From: a virus
Reading direction: 5' to 3' (one strand)
IMG/VR virus record: IMGVR_UViG_3300028800_000289
Coordinates: 1-25,925 of that record
DNA: 25,925 nt
Numbering within the stretch: position 1 is the first letter of the stretch; each line of letters starts with the position of its first letter. A program made the position numbers and the translations under genes. Shown here piece by piece: positions 5,719-13,822 of the stretch. The notes beneath the pieces were generated by a model that was not told where the DNA came from, searched no databases, and saw only the letters and a list, made by a program, of their open reading frames with translations.

Positions 5719-8634
5719 GTGGCAAATGATTTTTCGACGTTGGATAGCATATTTACAATGCTTTCGCCGGCAGATTTAAACGGCAGTAGCTTCAATCTTA
5801 ATTTGGGTTCGCCGATGAACGTTTCAAAGCAGCCCGTTGCGTTCTTGACGGACGCGTTAGATAGTGACGCGAAGGGCGTGCTTTCTATAAAAGATTTTCT
5901 AAAACGTTTTGAGGACATCGCGACGACGTCTGACGGGAGCACAAAGATAAAAGACGACTTGAACATGTACTTTGACTTGTACAGCACGAAGGGATTTCTG
6001 TCATTCGCGAGTGATGACATCAAGTCTTATGACGACGTAGATAACGGTAAGATGGCAGTCAAGAAAGTCGGTGGTATTGGTGAAATAATTGGAAGCAAAT
6101 TTGCACAATACATGGATCCCACGTTCGACGTCATGCTTCTGTGCTCCCGTTCGCCGTTCTTTCACCCAGCAAAGCGAAACACGAAGAAGGTGGAAATATT
6201 CCTCAACTCAATGCCACCCATCGTTGCGTCGTCAATGACGCCTTACCTTGATATCGAGTTTCAAACGGTGCGTGATCCAAGTGACAGAATACAATCACCA
6301 GGCACGCTGAAGTTTCTGTTGGGTGCCGTACCAAAGGATGGCTTGTCGAAGCCTGACTTGGCAATGCTCGACGCTCAGACTGCGTTGACTTCAAACAACA
6401 AGGAAAACAGCTTCTTTGGCATGGAGATGTTCACATCGCCGCAGACGCTCATTAACCCAACGCCCAACACTGACGTCGGAGTCAACGGGATGCGTTATTC
6501 ACGTGTCTTAGATCCGTTCAGGCCTTTTGCTTCAATCGAGGGTGTCTCGATATCAATCACTCCCACCGTTGGTATGTTTACCTACAAACGTGCTTCAGTG
6601 ACAATCAAGATACACGACAGGTCACGGTTGGCAGAAATAAGCGACTTGCTTCAGCCACTCACGTACAGCGACGTGACGGTGTGGATGACATATGGGTGGC
6701 GGTGTCCAAGCAACACTGACAATCCGTACTTTGACTACGTGAACTCAAACATGCTTTGCAGGGAGGCGTATGGCATCATCAACTCGAACTTCGCTTTCGA
6801 CAACGTGGGCCAAGTGACGCTCACGCTTGACTTGTTCACGAAGGGCGTGGGCGAGATGCGCACCGCAAAGATAAGCGACACGATAGGCGATGCTGCGTTC
6901 GTCATGAAGCAGGTGAGGCAACTGGGCGATGCGATTCGTGCGTACAGAAAGTCATTGAGGCTTGATCCGCCTGAGGGCAGCAACAAGGAAATAAGAATAT
7001 TCCAACTCCTTGACAGCGCGCAGGTGGGCGAATTTCCCGATATGAGCGCGTCTGACGTTCAGTCGACGATACAGACGCTGTCGTTGAACTATAAACGCAA
7101 CAAGAAACCTGTGCCCGATGACGTCACGAAGCTCGTAAACGCATTGACGACTTTGTACAAGCCCGATGGCACAGTGAAAAGCCAAAAGTTCAGCCTCAAG
7201 GAACGAATTCAGACGCTTGCAACGAAAGGAATCGCTGACAAGTTCAACGAGCTCTTGAGCGGCCCTGACACGTTCTTACCCTCTGACACAAAGACTGATC
7301 CCGCTCGTCAGCAGGACAGCTCGCCCCTCGTACGGGAGATAAAAAAGTACAAGCCAAACCCAAAGGCAAACGTAGGCAAGCTCAACAAAAAGGTCGTGTC
7401 GTTCGGGAAGCTGTTCAGCGTGTTCGCAGTGCAGTCTATCGTCTCCGCACAAGTCGTCGATGAGTTGCAAGTGTTCTTCTACAGCATGAACGAGCAGTGC
7501 GGCCCTGTGAGCTGTCACTCGATAGCAGAGTTTCCCATAGACATGCAGGTGTTCACTGACCAGTACAGGCAACACGTGATACAGCGCGGCGGTGAACTCA
7601 TAACTCTTGAAGAATTCTTACAGCTCGTCATCAACGCACAGGTGCTCGACGACAGGGCGATAGGCTATGGCTTGCGAACGTACTACGAACCATATGATCC
7701 CACAAACAGGGACGCACAGGTGAATAAGAACAAGGAAAAGGACTTCGAGAGCGCACTGTCGGCGAGGACGCAGAAGTACGGTGCGTTCAAGAAGCCCGTC
7801 ATAGAGATGTACGTCGAGACAACGCACCAGAAGTCGCCAAGCATGGGACAAAGCGACATTCTACAACAACTGTCTTACTCGGCAAAGGACGCCACGAGCG
7901 AGCTCCAGAAGACGCTGAAGGAAAATCAGTTGCATCGAATAATGCGAATTCACATCTATGACAAGCAGGCGAACACCGACGTCGAAGCGAGTCAGCTGCT
8001 TCGAAGCAGCGATGGGAGAGGATTTGTGGAATTTCCATCGACAGACTACGCAAAGAAGCTGTTTGGCAACCGATCACTTGGCAACGTTCAGGACACCGCA
8101 AAGGCGCTCGGCGTGACGATACAGAAGTTGATAGACGATCCTACGAGCGGCGTTAAACTCGCACAGGCGACTGACGGCACGCAGGTGAAGAATTTGGTGT
8201 CGAAGCTGATGCCAACGATAACGTACGGGTGTAATGGCACGTTAATCTTGAAAGCTGAATTGGCGAGCAAGTCTGATCCTTTACTTGCGACTGCGAACAT
8301 GATGCGCGTCAACACGACAAAGAACACAGCGGCACCAAATGGAAGTGGTGAAGGTGGAATTCCATTGACGATTATCCCGGCTGCGTTACGTGTCGTCGCA
8401 ATGGGATGCCCGCTGTTGATACCTTCTCAAAGGTATTTCATCGATTTCAACACGGGTACAACTGCGGATAATGCCTATATTTTGAACACATTGACACACA
8501 ACTTGTCACCCGGTAAATTTGAAACTACGTGTGAATTTGGATTTTCAGACTGTTATGGTGTTTTTCGTGGGACGCAGACAGTTCAACAAATGTTAAGTAG
8601 TTTAAATCCGGACATTCCGACAATCACAAAGTGA
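5719..8634 (+). CDS. large virion protein, probable baseplate/tail hub-like component
   Basis: This 971-residue protein is the largest in the window. A mid-region near residues 255-400 (including SRVLDPFRPFASIEGVSIS) is beta-rich, with conserved Trp/Tyr-Gly patterns. Residues 926-942 (THNLSPGKFETTCEFGF) resemble the closing strand of phage baseplate hub proteins of the gp27/gpD/gp44 type, where a turn of the form H-isPG-f-T is typical. This is a motif-level resemblance, not a proven homology. The start shown is a GTG; it has no Shine-Dalgarno and a TATAAT box lies 1 nt before it (5712-5717). The in-frame ATG at 5758 is therefore a real alternative. Base composition is richer in G+C than in the three genes upstream. 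Confidence 0.6.
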   Translation: MANDFSTLDSIFTMLSPADLNGSSFNLNLGSPMNVSKQPVAFLTDALDSDAKGVLSIKDFLKRFEDIATTSDGSTKIKDDLNMYFDLYSTKGFLSFASDDIKSYDDVDNGKMAVKKVGGIGEIIGSKFAQYMDPTFDVMLLCSRSPFFHPAKRNTKKVEIFLNSMPPIVASSMTPYLDIEFQTVRDPSDRIQSPGTLKFLLGAVPKDGLSKPDLAMLDAQTALTSNNKENSFFGMEMFTSPQTLINPTPNTDVGVNGMRYSRVLDPFRPFASIEGVSISITPTVGMFTYKRASVTIKIHDRSRLAEISDLLQPLTYSDVTVWMTYGWRCPSNTDNPYFDYVNSNMLCREAYGIINSNFAFDNVGQVTLTLDLFTKGVGEMRTAKISDTIGDAAFVMKQVRQLGDAIRAYRKSLRLDPPEGSNKEIRIFQLLDSAQVGEFPDMSASDVQSTIQTLSLNYKRNKKPVPDDVTKLVNALTTLYKPDGTVKSQKFSLKERIQTLATKGIADKFNELLSGPDTFLPSDTKTDPARQQDSSPLVREIKKYKPNPKANVGKLNKKVVSFGKLFSVFAVQSIVSAQVVDELQVFFYSMNEQCGPVSCHSIAEFPIDMQVFTDQYRQHVIQRGGELITLEEFLQLVINAQVLDDRAIGYGLRTYYEPYDPTNRDAQVNKNKEKDFESALSARTQKYGAFKKPVIEMYVETTHQKSPSMGQSDILQQLSYSAKDATSELQKTLKENQLHRIMRIHIYDKQANTDVEASQLLRSSDGRGFVEFPSTDYAKKLFGNRSLGNVQDTAKALGVTIQKLIDDPTSGVKLAQATDGTQVKNLVSKLMPTITYGCNGTLILKAELASKSDPLLATANMMRVNTTKNTAAPNGSGEGGIPLTIIPAALRVVAMGCPLLIPSQRYFIDFNTGTTADNAYILNTLTHNLSPGKFETTCEFGFSDCYGVFRGTQTVQQMLSSLNPDIPTITK

Positions 8635-8650
8635 TTACAAAAACGGGTGC

Positions 8651-9565
8651 ATGTTTTATGTTCTCAACATGTATAACGTCATACTTTCATACAAAGATAC
8701 AACAATTTTTAAGGCGGGTCCCGTATCTACTCAAAGCAGCGCTGAAGCACTTTTAATCGCGTGTGTGGGAAAGCAAATGATCGCAGACAGCGCGTCAATC
8801 ATTGAGGTGGCAGAAAAAGTGATAGTGCCTGAGGGCTACAAGAGCGTTGAGATCGCAGACGATGTCAAGATTTTAATTAAGGAGTCATTGATTGACGCGG
8901 CAACGGGAGTGTCAGCGGAAAAACAACGTGGCATTGATGTTCTTAAAAAGATTGCCGATGAGAATATTTGCCTCGCGCACCAACACAATGCTGATGTTCT
9001 TGATAAGATCACATCAACGTGTCCTAATTTTAAGGACGCAATCGTGGATGTGTCACGTGGCGATGTCGTCACACGGCGATGTCGTTTTTGCGGAAGCATC
9101 GCTGACACCGCAAAAAATCTGATGAGAGAAGATTTGATTGATCAGTCTGATGAAAATAAAGCGAATGCCGTTCGAATGTTTAATGACGACGGTTCACAAA
9201 CAGAAATAAAGTTGAACGACGTAATGCTCGCTCCTGAACTTCTTGAAGTCGCGCGCTCACCCATTTTTCCAATAACATTTGCTAACGATGCTGATACTGC
9301 AAAGCACGGCGCGCCAACAACGAAAATTATTCCAATTACAACGAATGATATTGGAGGATACACAACGTTGGAAGTTAACGTTGAACATTTACTCGATGTT
9401 GCGTGTTCACCTGTCAGAGGTGTCACTGCGACCGAACCGACAATCGTAGAAGGCACGTTGCCGCACTCGCAGATACCTTCACTTTATGACGAAGGTAAGG
9501 GATACAATTTTGACGATACCAACGTCGCGCCTTTCGATACAGACGTAACGTCATTGACTTCATGA
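8651..9565 (+). CDS. hypothetical protein (304 aa)
   Basis: This protein follows the large virion gene by 16 nt on the same strand and could be a structural or accessory partner. Residues 1-80 look like a mixed alpha/beta domain. A helical middle contains one CxxC pair (CRFCGS) near residue 144, and the last 140 residues are acidic, Thr/Ile-rich and probably beta. There is no signal peptide or membrane span. An in-frame ATG at 8669 is possible, but the first ATG has a weak GGGTG site 5 nt upstream. I do not recognise a family. Confidence 0.7.
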   Translation: MFYVLNMYNVILSYKDTTIFKAGPVSTQSSAEALLIACVGKQMIADSASIIEVAEKVIVPEGYKSVEIADDVKILIKESLIDAATGVSAEKQRGIDVLKKIADENICLAHQHNADVLDKITSTCPNFKDAIVDVSRGDVVTRRCRFCGSIADTAKNLMREDLIDQSDENKANAVRMFNDDGSQTEIKLNDVMLAPELLEVARSPIFPITFANDADTAKHGAPTTKIIPITTNDIGGYTTLEVNVEHLLDVACSPVRGVTATEPTIVEGTLPHSQIPSLYDEGKGYNFDDTNVAPFDTDVTSLTS

Positions 9566-9574
9566 TTATTCTCT

Positions 9575-9604
9575 TTGTACAATTTATAACCTGTGATGTA
9601 ATAT
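9575..9604 (+). promoter_or_regulatory. candidate sigma70-type promoter upstream of 9627
   Basis: TTGTAC (9575-9580) and TAATAT (9599-9604) are 18 bp apart, with TG immediately before the -10 element. It sits in the 61-bp gap before the secreted-protein gene and would give a leader of about 15-20 nt that contains the ribosome site. Unlike the TATAAT boxes elsewhere it has a recognisable -35 element. Confidence 0.45.
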
Positions 9605-9626
9605 CTTCATAAGAAAGAGGTTACAC

Positions 9627-10136
9627 ATGAAGTTCACGTCGCTCGTAATAAGTCTCCTGCTCACTGTGTCTTTATCGTCAACGTCGTCTGCGGACGACTG
9701 CGCTTTGAAACACGACTTTGGAGACGGCAGCGGCGCAGTTTGTGCACGGCGGCACTTGAACAACGATGACACGCTCGGCGGGTGGGTCGCTGACACTGCT
9801 ACGGTCGCACCCACTGCACACGTTGAGAGAACTGCGGTTGTGTACGGGAACGCAAAGATATTCCAACGAGTGTACGTCAAGGGTCACTCGGAAGTCTATG
9901 GTGACGCTCGATTGTACGATGACGCACAGATCATGGAGCACGCAAAGGTGTTCGGGAAGTCTAACGTCTATGGGAACGCTCGAGTCGGAGGCCACGTCAG
10001 CGTGAGCGGTAACGCGTACGTGGGTTGTAGCAGCCAAATCGCAGGTGGCACGTTGATCTTTGGGACAGCATATTTTTGCACCAACATTTTGAACGTAATA
10101 ACAACAGGGGTGTACTATGCGGGAGAGGTTAAGTAA
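9627..10136 (+). CDS. secreted beta-helix (hexapeptide-repeat) protein with signal peptide
   Basis: The 169-residue product starts with a clear Sec signal peptide: MK, a hydrophobic core at about residues 6-16, then a Ser-rich region and a likely cleavage after A22 (SSA/DD). From about residue 55 to 150 it consists of imperfect short repeats such as VYGNAKI, VYGDARL and VYGNARV, typical of left-handed beta-helix or polymer-forming proteins. Four Cys in the mature part could form disulfides in the periplasm. A phage protein exported to the periplasm or surface might block superinfection, alter the envelope, or decorate the host; the sequence does not decide. An AGAGG site lies about 8 nt before the ATG, and a candidate promoter lies upstream. 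Confidence 0.8.
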   Translation: MKFTSLVISLLLTVSLSSTSSADDCALKHDFGDGSGAVCARRHLNNDDTLGGWVADTATVAPTAHVERTAVVYGNAKIFQRVYVKGHSEVYGDARLYDDAQIMEHAKVFGKSNVYGNARVGGHVSVSGNAYVGCSSQIAGGTLIFGTAYFCTNILNVITTGVYYAGEVK

Positions 10137-10138
10137 TA

Positions 10139-10621
10139 ATGATCAAGTGTCCAAGTTGTAATTCGACTTCTCCTGATAAATGTTTACCCACGTGGGTATT
10201 AAAAGCTGGTAGCTGTAGCTTGTGTTACTGTGCGAATGTGTATCACAATGCACACGCCAACTCGCTTAACGCGTGGGCTTCACGAAACTATCAAAATTGT
10301 GTTGAACACGGGTTTCACGACGACGATCAGAACAAGTCTCTGCAAGAAAATCTCGCCGTGTGGATGATGAACTTGCATTCTGAAATTAGCGAAGTGTGGG
10401 AAGCCTATCGAGCAGGAAAATTATTTGAGCCTTGTGACAAGAGCGAAAAACTAAAGACGCTGGGATTACCCGTGTTGACGTGCATTGAAGAGGAGTTTGC
10501 TGACATATTTCTTAGGCTCGTTGACGACGCAAAGGCAATGAACGTTGATCTCGAAAGAGCAGTCAACATAAAACACACGTACAACGTCACCCGTCCTCAC
10601 ATGCACGGAAAGTTGTGTTGA
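10139..10621 (+). CDS. MazG-type nucleoside triphosphate pyrophosphohydrolase with N-terminal zinc-binding region
   Basis: The C-terminal 100 residues carry the MazG/all-alpha NTP pyrophosphohydrolase signature: HSEISEVWEAYR (E82, E85) and EEEFADIFLRLVDDA (E119, D122) give the EXXE-EXXD magnesium site. The closing pattern YNVTRPHMHGK is also typical of phage MazG-like proteins. These enzymes hydrolyse (d)NTPs to monophosphates, and phage versions are thought to adjust nucleotide or alarmone pools. Residues 1-60 add a Cys-rich segment with CPSC at 4-7 and C26-C29 plus C31, probably a zinc ribbon, which many phage homologues lack. It starts 2 nt after the previous stop, so it is probably in the same transcript. 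Confidence 0.88.
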   Translation: MIKCPSCNSTSPDKCLPTWVLKAGSCSLCYCANVYHNAHANSLNAWASRNYQNCVEHGFHDDDQNKSLQENLAVWMMNLHSEISEVWEAYRAGKLFEPCDKSEKLKTLGLPVLTCIEEEFADIFLRLVDDAKAMNVDLERAVNIKHTYNVTRPHMHGKLC

Positions 10622-10622
10622 C

Positions 10623-10877
10623 ATGACAATTCAATTTGACGAAGACATCACAGTTTCAGACGCGATTGATATCGTTGAAGATGTCAAGGTATGGAAGATT
10701 AAACAGTTTGATAAATTCATTGAAAAATTGCGTCAACTTGAACAAAATCCAACAAAGTGTGGTGCGTCAAGTTTAATATACACGTGTCAAGATTTGTTGG
10801 GCGAAGAGTATTGGTACTTGATGCAGGACGTTAGAGAAAATATTGATAAAATCGATGATTTTGATGATGTAAAGTGA
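10623..10877 (+). CDS. small acidic hypothetical protein
   Basis: This 84-residue, strongly acidic and mainly helical protein (ITVSDAIDIVEDVKVWKIK near the start, VRENIDKIDDFDDVK at the end) starts 1 nt after the MazG stop. There is no membrane segment or metal motif. Acidic small phage proteins are sometimes DNA mimics or inhibitors, but nothing here proves that. It is likely co-transcribed with MazG. Confidence 0.65.
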   Translation: MTIQFDEDITVSDAIDIVEDVKVWKIKQFDKFIEKLRQLEQNPTKCGASSLIYTCQDLLGEEYWYLMQDVRENIDKIDDFDDVK

Positions 10878-10894
10878 ACAATCAATTCATTTAA

Positions 10895-10900
10895 TATAAG
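10895..10900 (+). promoter_or_regulatory. TATAAG box 8 nt before the 10909 start
   Basis: A TATAAG element sits in a 31-bp AT-rich gap, eight bases before the ATG of the HAD gene, which lacks a Shine-Dalgarno. It is a one-mismatch member of the TATAAT set. Confidence 0.35.
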
Positions 10901-10908
10901 ATTGTACA

Positions 10909-11436
10909 ATGAAGATAATTTTTCTCGACTTTGATGGCGTGTTGAACTCAGCTCCATTTTTGGAGCGTGAAGGTTGGTTCGAAGGGCCGCTGACGCAACG
11001 GGAACACAAGTTTATGTGTGAACATGCAAGTTCAAACGTAGATTTTAGTGATTTACGAATGATTGATCGCACAAAGGTTATGCTTCTAAATCAGATCATT
11101 GAGCGAACAATAGCTCAAGTTGTCATATCATCGTCTTGGCGCTTGGGACGAGATGTCAACGATTTGATCGATGCATTGAAGTTTCACGGATTTGTCGGTG
11201 AAGTCATTGGAATGACACCCGAATTGTCTCATGCCATTCGTGGCGAGGAAATAGACAGTTGGATGTATGATCAGATGTTGCTTCCCGATAAAGACATAAC
11301 GTTCGTCATTCTTGACGATGATAATGACATGGGAACGCTTCGTGGTAACCTTGTGAAGACTTCAATGAAATACGGGTTGACACCGTACGACGTTGAAAGA
11401 GCGATTATGATGTTGAACAAAAATGATGACAATTGA
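10909..11436 (+). CDS. HAD-superfamily hydrolase (Swiss-army-knife RNA repair HAD-like)
   Basis: The 175-residue protein shows the HAD phosphatase motifs in order. DFDGVLNS (D7 nucleophile, D9 acid) is followed by VISSSWR at 72-78, with the motif II Ser/Thr, then RGEEID at 111-116 and VILDDDNDM at 133-141, with the acidic motif IV. This layout matches the HAD domain of the Swiss Army Knife RNA repair group, which is common as a stand-alone protein in phages. Its substrate is unknown; a 3' or 5' phosphate on nucleic acid or a nucleotide is plausible. The end overlaps a possible TTG start of the next gene. Confidence 0.85.
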   Translation: MKIIFLDFDGVLNSAPFLEREGWFEGPLTQREHKFMCEHASSNVDFSDLRMIDRTKVMLLNQIIERTIAQVVISSSWRLGRDVNDLIDALKFHGFVGEVIGMTPELSHAIRGEEIDSWMYDQMLLPDKDITFVILDDDNDMGTLRGNLVKTSMKYGLTPYDVERAIMMLNKNDDN

Positions 11437-11474
11437 CTACACTGTTATTGCAAACGAAGAAAGCGAAGAAGAAA

Positions 11475-12152
11475 ATGCGAACTCCTGAACAAATAGCGTC
11501 AACGATTGATCACGCAATTCTCTCTCCTTACCTGTCACAGCAGGAGCTCGAGGAAGGACTTGACCTCGCGTGTGAGCTCAACGTGGCGTCGGCGTGTGTG
11601 AAGCCGTGTGACGTGCGGTTTGCAAAGCACTACGTGTGGAACAGGATGAAGCTTGCAAGCGTCGTCGGGTTTCCGCATGGCAACTCGTGCTTGCACACGA
11701 AAGAGTATGAGGCGTGTTTGGCGTTAGATCACGGTGCTGATGAAGTAGATTACGTAATCAACACGTCAAACGTGCTCAACGGTGATTGGCACGCTGTTGC
11801 ATGTGAGATGGAAAGAATGCACAGTACCATTCACGCGAGAAGCGGCATCGTGAAGGTGATCTTTGAGACGTATTACACCGGTGATTACATTCAAATGTTG
11901 TGTCAATTGGCGACGAAGACGGGTGCAGACTTCGTGAAGACTTCAACAGGATTTGCACATGATGGAGCAATGAGGTACGACGTTGAGCTCATGACAAAGT
12001 GGTGTGAGGGAACAAAGTGCCAAGTGAAGGCATCAGGTGGGATTAAGACACTTGAACAAGTCGAGACGTTTTTAAACGCAGGTGCAACTCGTGTGGGTAG
12101 CTCAGCGACGAAGAAGATCGTTGAAGAAGCGAGATTGAGACAGGTGATGTAA
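11475..12152 (+). CDS. deoC: deoxyribose-phosphate aldolase
   Basis: This is a full-length DeoC TIM barrel of 225 residues, the usual bacterial length. It converts 2-deoxyribose-5-phosphate to glyceraldehyde-3-phosphate and acetaldehyde. Recognisable blocks are IDHAIL near the start, VVGFPHG, ADEVDYVIN, the Schiff-base lysine in DFVKTSTGF (K155) and the second active-site lysine in VKASGGIKT (K185), followed by the phosphate-binding GATRVGSS. I chose the ATG at 11475. A TTG at 11433 would add 14 Lys/Leu/Thr-rich residues and overlap the HAD stop, but adds nothing seen in the family. In a phage it probably helps turn deoxyribose from degraded DNA into carbon or energy, or shifts nucleotide salvage. 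Confidence 0.93.
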   Translation: MRTPEQIASTIDHAILSPYLSQQELEEGLDLACELNVASACVKPCDVRFAKHYVWNRMKLASVVGFPHGNSCLHTKEYEACLALDHGADEVDYVINTSNVLNGDWHAVACEMERMHSTIHARSGIVKVIFETYYTGDYIQMLCQLATKTGADFVKTSTGFAHDGAMRYDVELMTKWCEGTKCQVKASGGIKTLEQVETFLNAGATRVGSSATKKIVEEARLRQVM

Positions 12153-12364
12153 TGTACGGGCATGACTTCGTCTGCAAAATATGTGGATACACGTGTGATT
12201 CTGATCATGAGGTATGTGATGGTTTACACGTGTGTACTGACTGCGTTTCAGCTAAGAAACATAGGCTGTGGCGTTGGCAGCAAAGTGCTCATGAACGTGG
12301 ATTGTACGATTTACATAAGATAGAACGCGTCAAGGTGAACGATTCAAGAGCCAGTCAATCATGA
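12152..12364 (+). CDS. small Cys-rich zinc-ribbon-like protein
   Basis: The 70-residue protein has CKIC (C8, C11) and CTDC (C28, C31) pairs with two extra Cys (C15, C22) between, a treble-clef or zinc-ribbon pattern. A basic, Trp-containing helix follows (KKHRLWRWQQS). Its ATG shares one base with the deoC stop, so translation is coupled. A nucleic-acid-binding or protein-bridging role is likely for such a fold, but no specific family is recognised. Confidence 0.7.
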   Translation: MYGHDFVCKICGYTCDSDHEVCDGLHVCTDCVSAKKHRLWRWQQSAHERGLYDLHKIERVKVNDSRASQS

Positions 12365-12414
12365 TGTTTGCATCAACGTGAGTGTAGTTTTCCAAATATT
12401 AATGTGAAAGTTCA

Positions 12415-13020
12415 TTACGATTGAAGCAGTGAACTCACGTGTTCTTCGACGAGCTTTGCACGTCGTTCATCCAACACATTTGACACCTCAACGGGAGCAA
12501 AACCCCAACAGTCAACACCAACGTCGATATACGTTCGTGTGTCACCTTCAACGTGTTGTCGAGTACCATGTGCGTGGCCATGCACGACGACTTTTACGTC
12601 AGCGTCAATGAGTGATGTAATAAGATAGTTGTGACAGTACATCGTGTCATCTATGATAAAACCATATAATTTCTTTTCGTTTGGAGGTTGTAGTTCGTTT
12701 TTGATGACGCGCCACCCGCATTCTTCGTAGAATGAAAACATTCGCTTGTCATCATGATTGCCAGGTACAAGAATTATTCTTCCGTTCAAACTTTTGATGA
12801 GCTCGACAAAGTCAGGACGCTTTTCGTGCAACACGTCTTTGTTGTAATTTATAAGAGTAACGTCACCCAAGTATAAAACGCAATCGTTAGATTTGATACA
12901 TGCGTTCCAACGTGACACAAGTTCATCGTTCATGTGTTCAACAGATGTGAACGGGCGGGAGCAAAATTGAATGATGTTACGGTGTGACAGGTGATGATCG
13001 CCGCTGAGGAATAAAGTCAT
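12415..13020 (-). CDS. calcineurin-like metallophosphoesterase
   Basis: The 201-residue protein has all the dimetal phosphoesterase motifs: GDHHLSH (D8, H10), GDV at 52-54, GNHD at 87-90, the His in MYCH (H130), and HGHAH at 147-151. These proteins hydrolyse phosphomono- or diesters, and small phage versions of this length are common though their substrate is usually unknown. Convergent with the upstream gene, it has only a 50-bp gap at its 3' end. The start has a TATAAT box 8 nt upstream and no obvious ribosome site. Confidence 0.88.
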   Translation of the reverse strand: MTLFLSGDHHLSHRNIIQFCSRPFTSVEHMNDELVSRWNACIKSNDCVLYLGDVTLINYNKDVLHEKRPDFVELIKSLNGRIILVPGNHDDKRMFSFYEECGWRVIKNELQPPNEKKLYGFIIDDTMYCHNYLITSLIDADVKVVVHGHAHGTRQHVEGDTRTYIDVGVDCWGFAPVEVSNVLDERRAKLVEEHVSSLLQS

Positions 13021-13028
13021 TGTGTAGA

Positions 13029-13034
13029 ATTATA
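13029..13034 (-). promoter_or_regulatory. TATAAT box 8 nt before the 13020 start, within a divergent gap
   Basis: Read on the minus strand this is TATAAT, eight bases before the ATG at 13020. On the plus strand the overlapping TATACT (13033-13038) points towards the gene at 13062. The 41-bp gap between the two divergent genes therefore holds two overlapping boxes in opposite directions. Confidence 0.45.
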
Positions 13035-13061
13035 TACTAAAATGATGAATAATTATCAGTT

Positions 13062-13370
13062 ATGAACAAGCTCATTGAAACACGAATTTACGAAATGTTG
13101 CTTGAGAAGTTCGCGACTGTCGAAAATCCTGAAGAAGTTTCGTACTGTCCAGAATGTGGATATGCGCACACAGAAGAAAAAGAAGACGCAAAGCGTGCTC
13201 ACGAAAAGATGGGTGACGTTGAACTGTACGATGAGTTAAATGACATCGACGAAAGTGCTCCCGCGGGTTACGAGAAGATCGTAAAGACATTGAAGAAACA
13301 ACCTGGTGTGAAGAACGCGTGGGCAGTAGCAAATTCCATGAAAAATAAAGGAATTCATCCAAAGAAGTGA
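13062..13370 (+). CDS. leader-bearing small protein with recurrent phage C-terminal module
   Basis: The 102-residue protein opens with an amphipathic leader (MNKLIETRIYEMLLEKFA) ending in L-L-E/K, like the other putative capsid-targeted proteins. A CPECG pair follows near residue 29, then an acidic linker. The C-terminal block contains APAGYEKIVKTLKK and WAVANSMKNKG, a helix-turn module that I recognise as recurring at the ends of many marine phage proteins (GWEKTV--MK, NPWAL-W-MKNKG). Its function is unknown. A seven-codon frame (13042-13065) overlaps its ATG and could couple translation. Confidence 0.7.
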   Translation: MNKLIETRIYEMLLEKFATVENPEEVSYCPECGYAHTEEKEDAKRAHEKMGDVELYDELNDIDESAPAGYEKIVKTLKKQPGVKNAWAVANSMKNKGIHPKK

Positions 13371-13378
13371 TTAATCAC
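13367..13378. other. 12-bp perfect palindrome spanning two convergent stop codons
   Basis: GTGATTAATCAC is its own reverse complement. It contains the TGA of the plus-strand gene (13062-13370) and the TAA of the minus-strand gene ending at 13371. It might be a weak bidirectional hairpin end or a binding site, but the stem is too short and lacks U-tracts for a confident terminator. Confidence 0.35.
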
Positions 13379-13550
13379 ATCCGTACATGTCAAACATGCG
13401 TCCTTGAAGATTTGCGTAATCAGTTTCAAGTTCTTTGTAATCATTTTTGAGCGCTTGATACGCATCGAGTAGTTCAATCACTCGCGCAGCACTGACATGA
13501 TCAAACGTTGCGTCTTTTCGTAGGTCTTCTAACGAATTTACGTCTAACAT
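13371..13550 (-). CDS. small coiled-coil hypothetical protein
   Basis: Starting at the ATG at 13550, the protein has 59 residues with a helical, heptad-like C-terminal half (VIELLDAYQALKNDYKELE). I prefer this start over the in-frame ATG at 13586 because a TATAAT box lies 7 nt upstream of it and the longer version adds only a hydrophobic, AT-encoded stretch. If the longer start were used the protein would carry an N-terminal membrane segment and overlap the stop of the next gene. No family is recognised. Confidence 0.6.
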   Translation of the reverse strand: MLDVNSLEDLRKDATFDHVSAARVIELLDAYQALKNDYKELETDYANLQGRMFDMYGCD

Positions 13551-13557
13551 GTAAATG

Positions 13558-13563
13558 ATTATA
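13558..13563 (-). promoter_or_regulatory. TATAAT box 7 nt before the 13550 start
   Basis: On the minus strand the sequence reads TATAAT, then CATTTAC, then ATG. The spacing is nearly the same as at 3759, 16291 and 19615, and the gene has no Shine-Dalgarno. Confidence 0.45.
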
Positions 13564-13582
13564 ACAATCACGTAACGTAAAT

Positions 13583-13822
13583 TCACTTCTTCACTAAAAT
13601 GATAGCTTGCGTTGGTTCAACTGATATAACAGGTTCAACAGTTGTAGGAATGACTAATATAGGCATTTTGTCAACAATTTTGATCTCGTCTTGTTTTTCA
13701 ACGATTTTTTCATTTGCAACAGGTGCAGTACCAGCAACAATCGCATAGTATTGTTCAAGCGTTATTTTACTCGCTCTGAAATCATTGAGTGCCGCACCAA
13801 CACGATCGTAAAAATTATCCAT
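13583..13822 (-). CDS. small hypothetical protein (79 aa)
   Basis: The protein has a helical N-terminal half (ALNDFRASKITLEQYYAIV) and a Val/Ile/Pro-rich extended C-terminal half. It lacks cysteines, membrane spans and known motifs. A palindromic sequence (13823-13838) adjoins its start codon. The short spacing to the genes on either side on the same strand supports an operon. I do not recognise a family. Confidence 0.6.
   Translation of the reverse strand: MDNFYDRVGAALNDFRASKITLEQYYAIVAGTAPVANEKIVEKQDEIKIVDKMPILVIPTTVEPVISVEPTQAIILVKK

Noticed and set aside
11433-11474. TTG start giving 14 extra residues to deoxyribose-phosphate aldolase
   Set aside because: The extra residues are not part of the family, and the ATG at 11475 gives the usual length. 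Translational coupling through the TTG overlap cannot be excluded.
12362-12375. Hairpin TGATG-TTTG-CATCA after the zinc-ribbon gene
   Set aside because: The five-base-pair stem has no T-tract after it, so it is too weak to call a terminator.
13042-13065. Seven-codon frame overlapping the start of the gene at 13062, as a leader peptide
   Set aside because: It is short enough to occur by chance and has no ribosome site; noted only as possible coupling.
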